DNA from: Eubacterium xylanophilum ATCC 35991
GTDB lineage: Bacteria; Bacillota; Clostridia; Lachnospirales; Lachnospiraceae
Reading direction: 5' to 3'
DNA length: 64,000 bases
Assembly: GCF_000518685.1 (NCBI RefSeq)
Contig: NZ_JAEB01000001.1
Span: forward strand, 124,001 to 188,000
Shown: in pieces, positions 26,770 to 36,231 of the stretch
Layout of the letters: each line of letters starts with the position of its first letter
Numbering within the stretch: position 1 is the first letter of the stretch
Translations under genes and position numbers: made by a program
The notes under the pieces: model-generated
What the model was told of the DNA's origin: nothing
Database searches by the model: none
What the model saw: only the letters and a program-made list of their open reading frames with translations

Positions 26770-28968
26770 ATGATACTCAAATATGATTTAGATAATTCTA
26801 TTATCGACGCTCTGAAGCTGCGCGAAGGGGAAGAAATATATTATGCAGTCAAGTATGATATTTCCCACGACAAAAAGTGGCTTGCCAATTCCTATGTGGT
26901 AGTGACGGCCGCGAGAGTGGTGATAATAGAGGAAGGAAAATTAGCGCGAGAGCTGGATATAAGTGGAATCAAGTATGCAAAGTCCGAACCACAGATTGGC
27001 TGTGGTGTCTTGGTGGTAAATGACGGGAAAGAGGATCTGGCTTTGGTTCAGTTTTCCGCCAGCCATTTGGCTAGATATGCATATATTGCCAGAGGTATAA
27101 ATATCCTTGCATCGGGGAGAACGGAGAAGGTTGTCAGCACTGAGTACGAGAAGATTTGTCCGAAGTGTGGCAGAGCTATTCCCGGCATGAAGGAGTGTCC
27201 GAGCTGTTCGAAGGAATCAGGATTTTGGAAAAATTTTCTGAATCTTTGCAAACCTTATTCCAGAAGCTTTGGGCGGATTATTTTTCTTATGATTATGGCA
27301 TCGGTAGTAACCCTCCTCAATCCTGAGGTGCAAAAGTACCTTGTTGATGATGTGTTAAAAAGCGAGGGGAGTAAACTCCAGACAGCTATGATTTGCCTTG
27401 GAATAATGTTTTTGTTGAGTATAAGCATTGTTATAATAAATGTTCTGAAGCAGTACTTTTGTACGCTTCTGGGAACGCAGATGTCGGGAGACTTGAGGGA
27501 AAAACTGTTTACTAAGATTCAGCTTTTGTCTCTAAGCTATATCAATGACAGGCGTCCCGGTGAGTTGATTAACCGTATTGTCATGGATACGAGAGCTATC
27601 AAGGAATTTATGGAGAGAACATTTTGCAACATGTTTACTGTATGTTTCATATTTGTGTGCGATGTAATATACATGCTTGTTCTCAATGCGAAGCTGGCTT
27701 TGATAAGTTTTATCTTAGTTCCGGTGGCTGTGGGCGTAACTTATTCAGTGAGAAAAGCGATTCACAGAAGATTTCACCTTCAGCGACGCAAGGAAGATGA
27801 TATAAGTAGTAGTCTTCAGGACGTGCTGCAGGGAATGCGAGTGGTAAAATCATATGGCAAAGAGGAAGATGAGCGAGTGAAGTTCAACAAACTTGCAGAG
27901 GAAATTGCCGTCAGAACCTACAACAATGAGATGTTTTGGTGCGTTGTTGAGCAGTTTGTGGGATTTATCATGAATGCCAGTGTGTTCCTAGTGATCTTTG
28001 TGGGTGGTCGCGATGTTTTGGGCGGCTCCATGACAACCGGTGAGTTGCTTCAGTTCATAACATACACTAGACTTTTGTACCAATATCTCAACTGGATGAC
28101 ATCCATGCCTAGAGATCTCATGAGCCTTATCAGTAGTATTGAGCGTATCAATGATGTTCTCGGACAAGAGCTGGATGTGGAGGAAAATATTCTGGAGGAT
28201 GAGAGTTCGAACCAGGAGATTAAGGGTGAGATTGTATTTAAGCATGCAACTTTTGGATATAAGTCATATCAGCCCGTTCTGGAGGATATCAATCTTCACA
28301 TCAAACAGGGCGAGATGATCGGTATTGTGGGAGCTTCGGGAACAGGTAAATCAACGCTTATTAACCTTATAATGCGACTTTACAATATAGATGACGGCGA
28401 GATTTTTGTAGATGGAAGAGAAATTTCCGATATTCCACCTATGGAATACCATTCCAAGCTCGGTGTTGTTTTGCAGGAAACATTTCTCTTCTCTGGCACG
28501 ATTCTAAGTAATATCAGGTTTTCGAGACCTGATGCAACGCTGGAAGAGGTTATCATGGCAGCTAAGATTGCCAATGCTCACGAGTTCATATGCAAGATGC
28601 CGGATGGATATAACACCTATGTGGGAGAAAAGGGATATACTATCTCAGGCGGTGAGCGCCAGCGAATTGCCATCGCCAGAGCTGTGCTAAATCAACCGAG
28701 AATCTTGATTCTCGATGAAGCGACTGCGAGTCTTGACACAGAGAGCGAGTTTATGATTCAAAGAGCGCTCGACAGATTGACTTCGGGAAGAACTACTTTC
28801 GCTATAGCTCACAGATTGTCAACACTAAAAAATGCAGACAGATTGGTGGTTATCGACGGTCATAGAATCGCTGAGGTGGGAAGCCACGAAGAACTTATTG
28901 CCAAGAAAGGCTTTTACTATAGGCTTTTGAAAGCACAATTTGATATGCAAGAGGGACTGTCCGTGTAA
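26770..28968 (+). CDS. Second ABC exporter with N-terminal domain and zinc ribbon
   Basis: 732 residues, built like the exporter at 23848. A soluble N-terminal domain (LREGEEIYYAVKYDIS, SYVVVTAARVVIIEEG) precedes the ribbon ICPKCGRAIPGMKECPSC near residues 130-147. The membrane domain follows. The ATPase carries GASGTGKST, ISGGERQ, ILILDEATASLD and AIAHRLST, so both partners look able to hydrolyse ATP, unlike heterodimeric exporters with one degenerate site. The gene ends inside its own terminator. Confidence 0.85.
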   Translation: MILKYDLDNSIIDALKLREGEEIYYAVKYDISHDKKWLANSYVVVTAARVVIIEEGKLARELDISGIKYAKSEPQIGCGVLVVNDGKEDLALVQFSASHLARYAYIARGINILASGRTEKVVSTEYEKICPKCGRAIPGMKECPSCSKESGFWKNFLNLCKPYSRSFGRIIFLMIMASVVTLLNPEVQKYLVDDVLKSEGSKLQTAMICLGIMFLLSISIVIINVLKQYFCTLLGTQMSGDLREKLFTKIQLLSLSYINDRRPGELINRIVMDTRAIKEFMERTFCNMFTVCFIFVCDVIYMLVLNAKLALISFILVPVAVGVTYSVRKAIHRRFHLQRRKEDDISSSLQDVLQGMRVVKSYGKEEDERVKFNKLAEEIAVRTYNNEMFWCVVEQFVGFIMNASVFLVIFVGGRDVLGGSMTTGELLQFITYTRLLYQYLNWMTSMPRDLMSLISSIERINDVLGQELDVEENILEDESSNQEIKGEIVFKHATFGYKSYQPVLEDINLHIKQGEMIGIVGASGTGKSTLINLIMRLYNIDDGEIFVDGREISDIPPMEYHSKLGVVLQETFLFSGTILSNIRFSRPDATLEEVIMAAKIANAHEFICKMPDGYNTYVGEKGYTISGGERQRIAIARAVLNQPRILILDEATASLDTESEFMIQRALDRLTSGRTTFAIAHRLSTLKNADRLVVIDGHRIAEVGSHEELIAKKGFYYRLLKAQFDMQEGLSV

Positions 28969-28983
28969 TGCGGACAGTTTTTT
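28956..28983 (+). terminator. Terminator overlapping the exporter stop codon
   Basis: ACTGTCCG pairs with CGGACAGT around TGTAATG, then TTTTT. The stop codon at 28966-28968 lies in the loop. Confidence 0.88.
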
Positions 28984-28994
28984 GTGGCAAAAAG

Positions 28995-29023
28995 TTGTGA
29001 AAAATGGAAAAATATGATACAAT
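28995..29023 (+). promoter_or_regulatory. sua5 promoter, placing the start at or next to the ATG
   Basis: TTGTGA (28995-29000), 17-base spacer and TACAAT (29018-29023). Transcription would start near 29030, and the best start codon is ATG at 29031. Confidence 0.6.
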
Positions 29024-29030
29024 TAACTTT

Positions 29031-30080
29031 ATGCAGACGATTAAAATATTATGGAGCGAAGATAAGGGTTTTAATGAGGAGGAATTGGATAGGGCGGCTT
29101 CCATAATCCGAGAAGGAGGATTGGTTGCTTTCCCTACAGAGACAGTTTATGGACTGGGAGGCAATGGGCTGTTGGCGGACGCCTCAAAAAAAATATATGA
29201 GGCCAAGGGAAGACCTTCGGACAATCCGCTAATATTACATATCTCAGATATGGCTATGTTGTCTTCGATAGTGACTGATATTCCAGAAAGTGCCAAGGTT
29301 TTAGCGGAAAATTTTTGGCCGGGACCATTGACGATGGTGTTTAACAAAAAGGATATAGTTCCCGGGACTACGACAGGAGGGCTTGATACTGTGGCGGTGA
29401 GGATGCCTGTGCACAAGGGGGCTCTGGAGTTTATTGCGAGAGCAGGAGTGCCGATTGCAGCGCCCAGCGCCAACACCTCGGGAAGGCCAAGTCCTACTAG
29501 GGCTGAGCACGTGGCTGAAGATCTGGATGGAAAAATTGATATGATTATAGATGGTGGATACGTGGGTATCGGCTATGAGTCTACAATTGTAGACGTGACC
29601 AGCAACGTGCCGACTATTTTACGAACAGGCTTTATTACCAAGGCTATGTTGGAGAAGGTTGTTGGCAGTGTGGCGATAGATCCGGGGATTAGTGGAGGAA
29701 GTGTGAGACCCAAAGCTCCGGGTATGAAGTACAAGCATTATGCGCCAAAAGCGGATATGATTGTATATAGAGGGGAAATCTCCAATGTGGTTCGGGCTAT
29801 CAACAGGGATGTTGAGAAAATGGCGACTACGAAGAATCCTGACTTGATTGGAATCTTGGCGACAGAAGAAACTAGGGGAATGTATCCTGTCGGACAGGTG
29901 TTGAGTGTGGGATCTAGGTCGGAAGGAACTGCGGGGAGAGATTTATATGATGTATTAAGAAGATTCGACGAGATTGGTGTGAAAATCATATATTCGGAGA
30001 ATTTTGACGAGATGGAGAAGAGTGAGGCAATCATGAATCGACTTCTCAAGGCAGCAGGACAGAGATGGATTGATGTTTAG
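29031..30080 (+). CDS. sua5: L-threonylcarbamoyladenylate synthase (Sua5/YwlC)
   Basis: Makes threonylcarbamoyl-AMP for the t6A37 modification of ANN-decoding tRNAs. 349 residues: an N-terminal YrdC domain (GGLVAFPTETVYGLGG, AKGRPSDNPLILHI, FWPGPLTMV, AAPSANTSGRPSPT) and the C-terminal Sua5 domain after the linker RPKAPGMKYKHYAPKA. The start MQTIKIL fits homolog N-termini; an in-frame ATG at 29004 falls inside the promoter spacer. No Shine-Dalgarno is visible. It leads a co-directional run through rpiB, proC and the atp operon. Confidence 0.93.
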   Translation: MQTIKILWSEDKGFNEEELDRAASIIREGGLVAFPTETVYGLGGNGLLADASKKIYEAKGRPSDNPLILHISDMAMLSSIVTDIPESAKVLAENFWPGPLTMVFNKKDIVPGTTTGGLDTVAVRMPVHKGALEFIARAGVPIAAPSANTSGRPSPTRAEHVAEDLDGKIDMIIDGGYVGIGYESTIVDVTSNVPTILRTGFITKAMLEKVVGSVAIDPGISGGSVRPKAPGMKYKHYAPKADMIVYRGEISNVVRAINRDVEKMATTKNPDLIGILATEETRGMYPVGQVLSVGSRSEGTAGRDLYDVLRRFDEIGVKIIYSENFDEMEKSEAIMNRLLKAAGQRWIDV

Positions 30081-30111
30081 TGCGGCAGAATGAAGAAATT
30101 GTGGTGATATT

Positions 30112-30555
30112 ATGATTTACAAGAAGATTATTTTTGTCAGTGAGAATAACATTACAGTAGGGCCTATGGCAGAGTGGATGTTAAGATACAAATTGGCAGA
30201 TGATAAGGAAGTGTGTTCAAGAGGGTTAGTTGTTCTGTTTCAAGAACCCATGAGCGTAAAAGCCATGGATATATTGAAGGAGCATGGAATTCCCTGTGAG
30301 GCTACATTTTCAGAAGAATTCAGCGCAGAAGAAGTGACTGAAGATACGCTTGTTCTCACCATGAGATTATCGGAAAAGATCATTCTCATGGAAGAATATG
30401 GGATTGAGAATAACGTATATACAATCAAAGAATTTGCTGAGACAGAGGGCGAGATAGATCCGCGATTTGGGGGCGGAGATGAGGTTTACGAGGAGGTTTA
30501 CCAGGAACTCGTGGTTCTGTTGGATGTAATAAAAAGAAAAATCGGATGGAGGTAG
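30112..30555 (+). CDS. Low-molecular-weight phosphatase-like protein with lost active site
   Basis: 147 residues with the LMW protein-tyrosine phosphatase outline: the P-loop position after strand 1, PMAEWMLRYKL, then a late acidic loop EIDPRFGGGDEVYEE. The canonical C-x5-R loop is replaced: the sequence reads FVSENNITVGPMAE, so the nucleophile position is Ser10 and the Arg position is Val16. Without both residues no phosphatase chemistry is expected. The gene sits between sua5 and rpiB, where related Firmicutes have a family member too. Probably a binding or regulatory pseudoenzyme. Confidence 0.78.
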   Translation: MIYKKIIFVSENNITVGPMAEWMLRYKLADDKEVCSRGLVVLFQEPMSVKAMDILKEHGIPCEATFSEEFSAEEVTEDTLVLTMRLSEKIILMEEYGIENNVYTIKEFAETEGEIDPRFGGGDEVYEEVYQELVVLLDVIKRKIGWR

Positions 30556-30559
30556 CAAA

Positions 30560-30997
30560 TTGATAGCATTAGGAAGCGACCAGGCGGGTTACGGCTTGAA
30601 ACAAGACATTATCAAGTATCTTGAGGAGAAGGGATATGAGTACAAGGACTATGGCAGTTACAGTTCAGATCCTGTAGATTATCCAGTTTATGGGCACAAA
30701 GTAGCCCATGCAATCGTTGATGGGGAGTGTGACAGAGGAATCCTCATCTGCGGAACTGGAATAGGAATTTCTATTGCAGCCAATAAGGTGAAAGGCATCA
30801 GGGCTGCAGTTTGTGGAGATTGTTTTAGTGCAGAGGCGACGAGATTGCACAATGATGCCAATGTGTTGGCGTTAGGTGCAAGGGTAGTTGGAGCCGGTTT
30901 GGCAGTTAAAATAGTCGAAACATTTTTGAATACAGAATTTTCTGGTGTAGAGAGACATGCCAGAAGAGTTGAAATGATTGAACAAGACTGCTATTGA
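30560..30997 (+). CDS. rpiB: Ribose-5-phosphate isomerase B
   Basis: Interconverts ribose-5-phosphate and ribulose-5-phosphate. 145 residues with IALGSDQAGYGLKQDI, DYGSYSSDPVDYPVYGHKVA, the catalytic-Cys loop GILICGTGIGISIAANK and the RLHNDANVLALGARVVG segment. The start is TTG at 30560 with GGAGG nine bases upstream. It could belong to the RpiB/LacAB family more widely, but the neighbourhood with sua5 suits RpiB. Confidence 0.93.
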   Translation: MIALGSDQAGYGLKQDIIKYLEEKGYEYKDYGSYSSDPVDYPVYGHKVAHAIVDGECDRGILICGTGIGISIAANKVKGIRAAVCGDCFSAEATRLHNDANVLALGARVVGAGLAVKIVETFLNTEFSGVERHARRVEMIEQDCY

Positions 30998-31027
30998 TAA
31001 AAAAGATGACAACAAAGGAGGAAAATC

Positions 31028-31819
31028 ATGTTAGGTTTTATTGGATGCGGCAACATGGCTACGGCTATGATGACGGGCATTATCGGCAAAGGAACATTTT
31101 CAAAAGAGGAGATTATCGCGGCGGACAAGAGCGAAGCTGCTACAGAGAAGATCTCCAATGCATTAGGTGTGAAGACAACTGGAGACAATGCGGAAGTTGC
31201 CAAGGCAGCGGATGTACTTGTTATAGCTGTTAAGCCATTTCACCTTGAGGCGGCGATTAATGAGATTAAGGATCATATTAAGAGTGATGCACTGATTATC
31301 TCTATTGTTGCAGGTCAGTCTATTGAGAAGATTGAGAAAATGTTCGGCAAGAGTATCAAGTTAGTTAGAACTATGCCTAACACTCCTGCTTTGGTACTGG
31401 AGGGAGCAGCTGGTGTTTGCTTTAATAGCAATATCACTGATGCTGAAAAGGAAGTTGCTCTCGGAATATTTAGAAGTTTTGGAATTGCCCACGAGGTACC
31501 GGAATCTATGATAGATGCGGTTGTAGGAGTCAGCGGAAGTTCACCTGCATATGTATTTATGTTTATTGAGGCGATGGCAGATGCCGCAGTTGCGGATGGT
31601 ATGCCTAGAGCTTTGGCTTATGACTTTGCAGCTCAGAGTGTGCTCGGAAGTGCTAAGATGGTTTTGGAAACCGGAAAGCATCCGGGAGAACTCAAGGATA
31701 TGGTTTGTTCGCCTGCGGGAACTACTATTGAGGCGGTTCAGATTCTCGAGGACAAGGGGCTTAGAAGTGCAGTTATTGAGGCGCAGAGAGCCTGTGTAAA
31801 GAGATCTAAGGAATTATAA
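31028..31819 (+). CDS. proC: Pyrroline-5-carboxylate reductase
   Basis: Last step of proline synthesis, NAD(P)H-dependent. 263 residues with a Rossmann start MLGFIGCGNMATAMMTGI, VLVIAVKPFHLE, VRTMPNTPALV and the C-terminal dimer motif VSGSSPAYVFMFIEAMADAAV plus KDMVCSPAGTTIEAV. AAAGGAGG lies upstream. It is inserted between rpiB and the ATP synthase genes, with atpZ starting two bases after the stop. Confidence 0.95.
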   Translation: MLGFIGCGNMATAMMTGIIGKGTFSKEEIIAADKSEAATEKISNALGVKTTGDNAEVAKAADVLVIAVKPFHLEAAINEIKDHIKSDALIISIVAGQSIEKIEKMFGKSIKLVRTMPNTPALVLEGAAGVCFNSNITDAEKEVALGIFRSFGIAHEVPESMIDAVVGVSGSSPAYVFMFIEAMADAAVADGMPRALAYDFAAQSVLGSAKMVLETGKHPGELKDMVCSPAGTTIEAVQILEDKGLRSAVIEAQRACVKRSKEL

Positions 31820-31821
31820 TT

Positions 31822-32103
31822 ATGAGAAAAAGAGACACGAAGAAAACTAACAAAGAGATACTTCAAGCCCTATTTATGATAACTCAGATGGGATTATCTA
31901 TGCTGACCTGCATGGGAATCAGCATAGCCATAGGGATTTTGCTTGACAATCACTTCGGTACCAAGTTTTGTGTCTTGATAATGCTCGTGATAGGGATAAT
32001 GGCATCCATTAGGAGTATGATGATACTTACGGGAAAGATTGTTACCAAGGGTGACAGTGATACGGAGGAGCAAAGTGAGAGAGGCAAAGAAGACGCTGAT
32101 TAG
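31822..32103 (+). CDS. atpZ: AtpZ/AtpI-like small membrane protein
   Basis: 93 residues with two membrane segments (MGLSMLTCMGISIAIGILLD and FCVLIMLVIGIMASIRSMM) and charged ends. Genes of this type precede atpI in many F-ATPase operons and are thought to help c-ring assembly or cation supply. Its 3' end overlaps atpI by 29 bases in another frame. Confidence 0.75.
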   Translation: MRKRDTKKTNKEILQALFMITQMGLSMLTCMGISIAIGILLDNHFGTKFCVLIMLVIGIMASIRSMMILTGKIVTKGDSDTEEQSERGKEDAD

Positions 32104-32512
32104 AGTAAACCTGATAATATGGGTAATCGGCGGAGTCACCGCTATTGTTGGATTGATTTTGGCAATTTGGTTGTCCATCAATTTGTTGTCCTACATTCTC
32201 GGAGATGTCTTGGGATGTGCCTGTTCATCGGTGTTGATGCTTCATAGATATATGACTCTCGACGCGGAGTTGGATATGGCAAAGAAAACAGCGAAAAATC
32301 ACCTAAAAGTTATGGCGACATTGAGAACAGTATTTATGTTATTCGTCTTATTTTTGGGGTTTTACAAACCGGATATTTTTTGGCCAGTGACTGTATTTGT
32401 CGGACTATTTTCCACAAAGATAGCGGCTCTCATATATCCGTTTATATTTAGAGAATCATCAGCAGTGGATGCAACGGATTCTCTGGATGCCGGAGACGGC
32501 GAAAAAAAGTGA
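32075..32512 (+). CDS. atpI: ATP synthase protein I
   Basis: 145-residue protein with four membrane segments, the assembly factor that precedes atpB in F-ATPase operons. An upstream in-frame start at 32039 exists, but GTG at 32075 has GGAGGAG (32064-32070) directly ahead and gives a typical N-terminus (VREAKKTLIRVNLIIW). The C-terminal tail is acidic and polar. Sequence conservation in this family is low, so the call leans on position. Confidence 0.75.
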   Translation: MREAKKTLIRVNLIIWVIGGVTAIVGLILAIWLSINLLSYILGDVLGCACSSVLMLHRYMTLDAELDMAKKTAKNHLKVMATLRTVFMLFVLFLGFYKPDIFWPVTVFVGLFSTKIAALIYPFIFRESSAVDATDSLDAGDGEKK

Positions 32513-32529
32513 GGAAAGGAGAATAAGAA

Positions 32530-33246
32530 TTGGGTTCAAACGATGTGGATTTTTACATACACGGCTATAAACAAGTTCATATTGGGGATTTCTCATTTTG
32601 GATAACCACAAGCCATGTGTGTTTGGCAATTGTAATGATTGTACTGATTATCTTTGCAATTATCGCTAATCGAATAATAAAGAAAGCTGATTATACCAAA
32701 GCACCTACAGGATTGCTCAACGTAATTGAGTTGGCAGTTGAGACGGTTGACAAGCTGGTTCTCGATAATATGGGACGCAAGTTGGCTCCGGGCTTTAGGA
32801 ATTATATTGGCACAATTTTCTTGTTGTTGTTAACTTGTAATTTGTCGGGATTGTTTGGTCTTAGACCACCAACAGCAGATTACGGTGTGACATTACCATT
32901 GGCGCTTATCACATTTGTGATGATTCAATATCAGGGATTCAAGTGGCAGAAATTTGACAAGATTAAGAGTCTTTTCGAACCATTTTTCCTGTTTTTGCCG
33001 GTTAATATTATTAGTGAGTTTGCAACGCCTATTTCCATGTCATTGCGTCTTTTCGCCAACATCTTGTCTGGAACAATGATGATGGCATTGATATACGGGC
33101 TGCTTCCAAAACTTATCTTGTTTGTTTGGCCGGCAGCGCTTCACGCATATCTTGACGTATTTTCCGGTTGTCTGCAGGCGTATGTATTTACCATGTTGAC
33201 AATGGTATTTGTCGCCAATGCTGCGGGAGATAAGGCGATGGAGTAA
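32530..33246 (+). CDS. atpB: ATP synthase subunit a
   Basis: Membrane half-channel subunit of 238 residues. The C-terminal helix pair carries the essential Arg in ISMSLRLFANILSGTMM. The TTG start at 32530 follows AGGAAAGGAG. It is followed by a 102-base gap before atpE. Confidence 0.95.
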   Translation: MGSNDVDFYIHGYKQVHIGDFSFWITTSHVCLAIVMIVLIIFAIIANRIIKKADYTKAPTGLLNVIELAVETVDKLVLDNMGRKLAPGFRNYIGTIFLLLLTCNLSGLFGLRPPTADYGVTLPLALITFVMIQYQGFKWQKFDKIKSLFEPFFLFLPVNIISEFATPISMSLRLFANILSGTMMMALIYGLLPKLILFVWPAALHAYLDVFSGCLQAYVFTMLTMVFVANAAGDKAME

Positions 33247-33606
<360 letters not shown>

Positions 33607-33626
33607 GAAAGAAAAGGTGATAAGAC

Positions 33627-34145
33627 ATGGATAAATACATATTTGGCCTTGATGGCCAGTTATTAGCGAATACAGGAATTACGCTAATTGCTATGCTTTT
33701 TCTATTCATTCTTCTTTCATATTTGCTATTTAATCCTGCGCGCAAGTTAATAGAAAAGCGCAAGGAGTATATTCAGGGACAGCTGGATGACGCGGCTGAA
33801 GCGAAGAAGGACGCCCTTGAGATGAAGGCGTCTTATGATGAGAAAATCGCCAACGCAGACGCAGAAACAGCGGAGATTCTTGCCACAGCGAGAAAGAAAG
33901 CGTTGGATAAGGAGAAGAAGATTGTAGATGAGGCTTCTGAGGAGGCGCGTAGGATTAAAGCCCGCGCTGAGAAGGAAGTCGCGCTTGAGAAGGATAAAGT
34001 CAAAGACGAGATGAAGCAGGAGATGATCGACATCGCATCTGCCATGGCAAGCCGTTTTGTGGAAACTTCTATGGATGAGGCAAAGCAGGCTGAACTCGTC
34101 GATGAGACCTTGAAAGAAATGGGTGATGAGACATGGCAAAGTTAG
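33627..34145 (+). CDS. atpF: ATP synthase subunit b
   Basis: 172-residue peripheral stalk subunit: one N-terminal membrane helix (TGITLIAMLFLFILLSYLLF), then a long charged coiled coil rich in Ala, Lys and Glu. It overlaps the start of atpH by 13 bases, so translation is coupled. Confidence 0.93.
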   Translation: MDKYIFGLDGQLLANTGITLIAMLFLFILLSYLLFNPARKLIEKRKEYIQGQLDDAAEAKKDALEMKASYDEKIANADAETAEILATARKKALDKEKKIVDEASEEARRIKARAEKEVALEKDKVKDEMKQEMIDIASAMASRFVETSMDEAKQAELVDETLKEMGDETWQS

Positions 34146-34678
34146 TTTCTAAGGTATATGGAGATGCTTTGTTTTCACTTGCTCTCGAGGAAGGTAATCT
34201 TGATGAAGTTTGGCAAGAGGTCAAACTTCTCGATAAGGTTATAAGCGACAATCCCAAGCTTTTGGCAGTAATTGCCCATCCGGACATGACCAAAGTCAAA
34301 AGCAAAGAGCTCGTCGAAAGGCTTTTTAAAGGAAAATTATCCGACAATGTTATGGGCTTCCTGAATGTTATTATTCAGAAGGGTCGCTTTGGCGACATCA
34401 AATCCATATTGGACTATTTTCAAAGTGAAGCAAAGAAGTATAAAAAAATAGGAGTTGTCTATGTGACAACCCCAACGGGCCTATCTGAACAGCAAAAGGC
34501 CGCGGTAGTATCAAAACTAAAGGAGTGTTCGGAGTACGAGGATTTGGAGATGAACTATATCATCGATAAGTCGGTGCTCGGAGGCATGAGAATTAGACTT
34601 GGCGATAGAGTAATGGACAATACAATCCAGAGAAAATTGTCCGACATGTCGAGAAGTCTCGGCAAGATTAGAATTTAG
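34133..34678 (+). CDS. atpH: ATP synthase subunit delta
   Basis: 181-residue stalk subunit linking b to F1. The N-terminal helical domain begins KLVSKVYGDALFSLALEEG, and the C-terminus ends with IIDKSVLGGMRIRLGDRVMDNTIQRKL, the conserved delta signature. It starts inside atpF. Confidence 0.93.
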   Translation: MAKLVSKVYGDALFSLALEEGNLDEVWQEVKLLDKVISDNPKLLAVIAHPDMTKVKSKELVERLFKGKLSDNVMGFLNVIIQKGRFGDIKSILDYFQSEAKKYKKIGVVYVTTPTGLSEQQKAAVVSKLKECSEYEDLEMNYIIDKSVLGGMRIRLGDRVMDNTIQRKLSDMSRSLGKIRI

Positions 34679-34705
34679 TTTTGGGAAAGAAGGTGTTTGA
34701 AAAAC

Positions 34706-36217
34706 ATGAATTTGAGACCTGAAGAAATCAGTTCAGTTATAAAAGAAGAGATTTTGAAATACAGCAAAGAGTTCAGCGTGGCAGAAGTTGGAACTGTAAT
34801 TCAAGTTGCAGACGGTATTGCTCGTGTGCATGGTCTGGAGAAGGCTATGCAGGGAGAACTCTTGGAATTCCCTAATGAAGTATATGGAATGGTCCTCAAC
34901 CTAGAGGAGGATAACGTAGGTGTCGTTCTCCTTGGAGATCATTCGAATATCAATGAGGGAGATTCTGTAAAGACAACCGGTAGAGTGGCAACAGTTCCGG
35001 TAGGAGATGCAATGCTCGGACGTGTAGTCAATGCCTTGGGTCAGCCTATTGACGGCAAGGGACCAATCAAGACTGACAAGATTCGTCCAATCGAGCGAGT
35101 TGCAAGCGGAGTTATTTCCAGAAAATCAGTAGATACTCCACTCCAAACCGGTATCAAAGCTATCGATTCCATGGTGCCTATCGGAAGAGGTCAGCGTGAG
35201 CTCATCATCGGAGATAGACAGACCGGTAAGACGGCTATTGCAATCGATACAATCTTGAATCAAAAGGATCAGGATGTTCTCTGTATCTATGTTGCAATTG
35301 GACAAAAAGCTTCTACAGTTGCAAATATTGTTAAAACATTGGAAGACAATGGAGCGCTCGACTATACAACAGTTGTAGCTGCGACAGCCAGTGAGCTTGC
35401 TCCACTTCAGTATATCGCTCCATATGCGGGATGCGCCATCGGAGAAGAATGGATGGAAGCAGGTAAGGATGTACTTGTTATATATGATGACTTGAGTAAA
35501 CATGCTGCCGCTTATCGTACACTTTCATTGCTTCTTCGTCGTCCACCGGGACGTGAGGCATACCCTGGAGATGTATTCTACTTGCACTCAAGACTTCTTG
35601 AGCGCGCGGCTAGATTGTCTGACAAATTGGGAGGTGGATCACTTACAGCGCTTCCAATCATAGAGACTCAGGCTGGAGACGTATCAGCATACATCCCAAC
35701 TAATGTTATCTCTATCACAGACGGTCAGATTTATCTTGAGACAGAAATGTTCAATGCAGGTTTCAGACCTGCTATCAATGCCGGACTCAGTGTATCTCGA
35801 GTTGGTGGTTCGGCTCAGATCAAGGCAATGAAGAAGATTGCCGGACCGATTCGTATCGAGTTGGCGCAGTTCCGTGAGTTGGCTGCCTTTGCTCAGTTTG
35901 GTTCTGACTTGGATGCAGATACCAAGGAGAAACTTGAGCAAGGTGAGAGAATTCGTGAGATTCTCAAGCAGGGACAGTATCAGCCAATGCCTGTATGGAA
36001 TCAGGTAATCATCATCTATGCGGCAACCAAGAAATACTTGCTTGATATTCCGGTAGAAGAGGTTCTTAACTTCGAAAAAGGATTGTTTGAATTCATTGAC
36101 ACTAAGTATTCAGAGATTCCTGCTTCAATCCGCGAATCCAAGGAGATTACAGAGGATACCGAAGAGAAGTTGATTAAGGCAATTGAAGAATACAAGAAAC
36201 AGTTTTTAAGTGAATAA
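34706..36217 (+). CDS. atpA: ATP synthase subunit alpha
   Basis: F1 non-catalytic nucleotide-binding subunit, 503 residues. Walker A is GDRQTGKTA, and the alpha signature [17 protein letters not shown] is present. The ATG at 34706 ([13 protein letters not shown]) is preferred to an in-frame TTG at 34697, which lies only one base from the AAGGTG site. Confidence 0.96.
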   Translation: MNLRPEEISSVIKEEILKYSKEFSVAEVGTVIQVADGIARVHGLEKAMQGELLEFPNEVYGMVLNLEEDNVGVVLLGDHSNINEGDSVKTTGRVATVPVGDAMLGRVVNALGQPIDGKGPIKTDKIRPIERVASGVISRKSVDTPLQTGIKAIDSMVPIGRGQRELIIGDRQTGKTAIAIDTILNQKDQDVLCIYVAIGQKASTVANIVKTLEDNGALDYTTVVAATASELAPLQYIAPYAGCAIGEEWMEAGKDVLVIYDDLSKHAAAYRTLSLLLRRPPGREAYPGDVFYLHSRLLERAARLSDKLGGGSLTALPIIETQAGDVSAYIPTNVISITDGQIYLETEMFNAGFRPAINAGLSVSRVGGSAQIKAMKKIAGPIRIELAQFRELAAFAQFGSDLDADTKEKLEQGERIREILKQGQYQPMPVWNQVIIIYAATKKYLLDIPVEEVLNFEKGLFEFIDTKYSEIPASIRESKEITEDTEEKLIKAIEEYKKQFLSE

Positions 36218-36231
36218 TGGAGGTATAGTAT

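Noticed and set aside
33747-34139. Minus-strand frame opposite atpF
   Set aside because: The plus strand encodes the well-conserved b subunit; the antisense frame is Leu-rich because the sense frame is Lys/Glu-rich.
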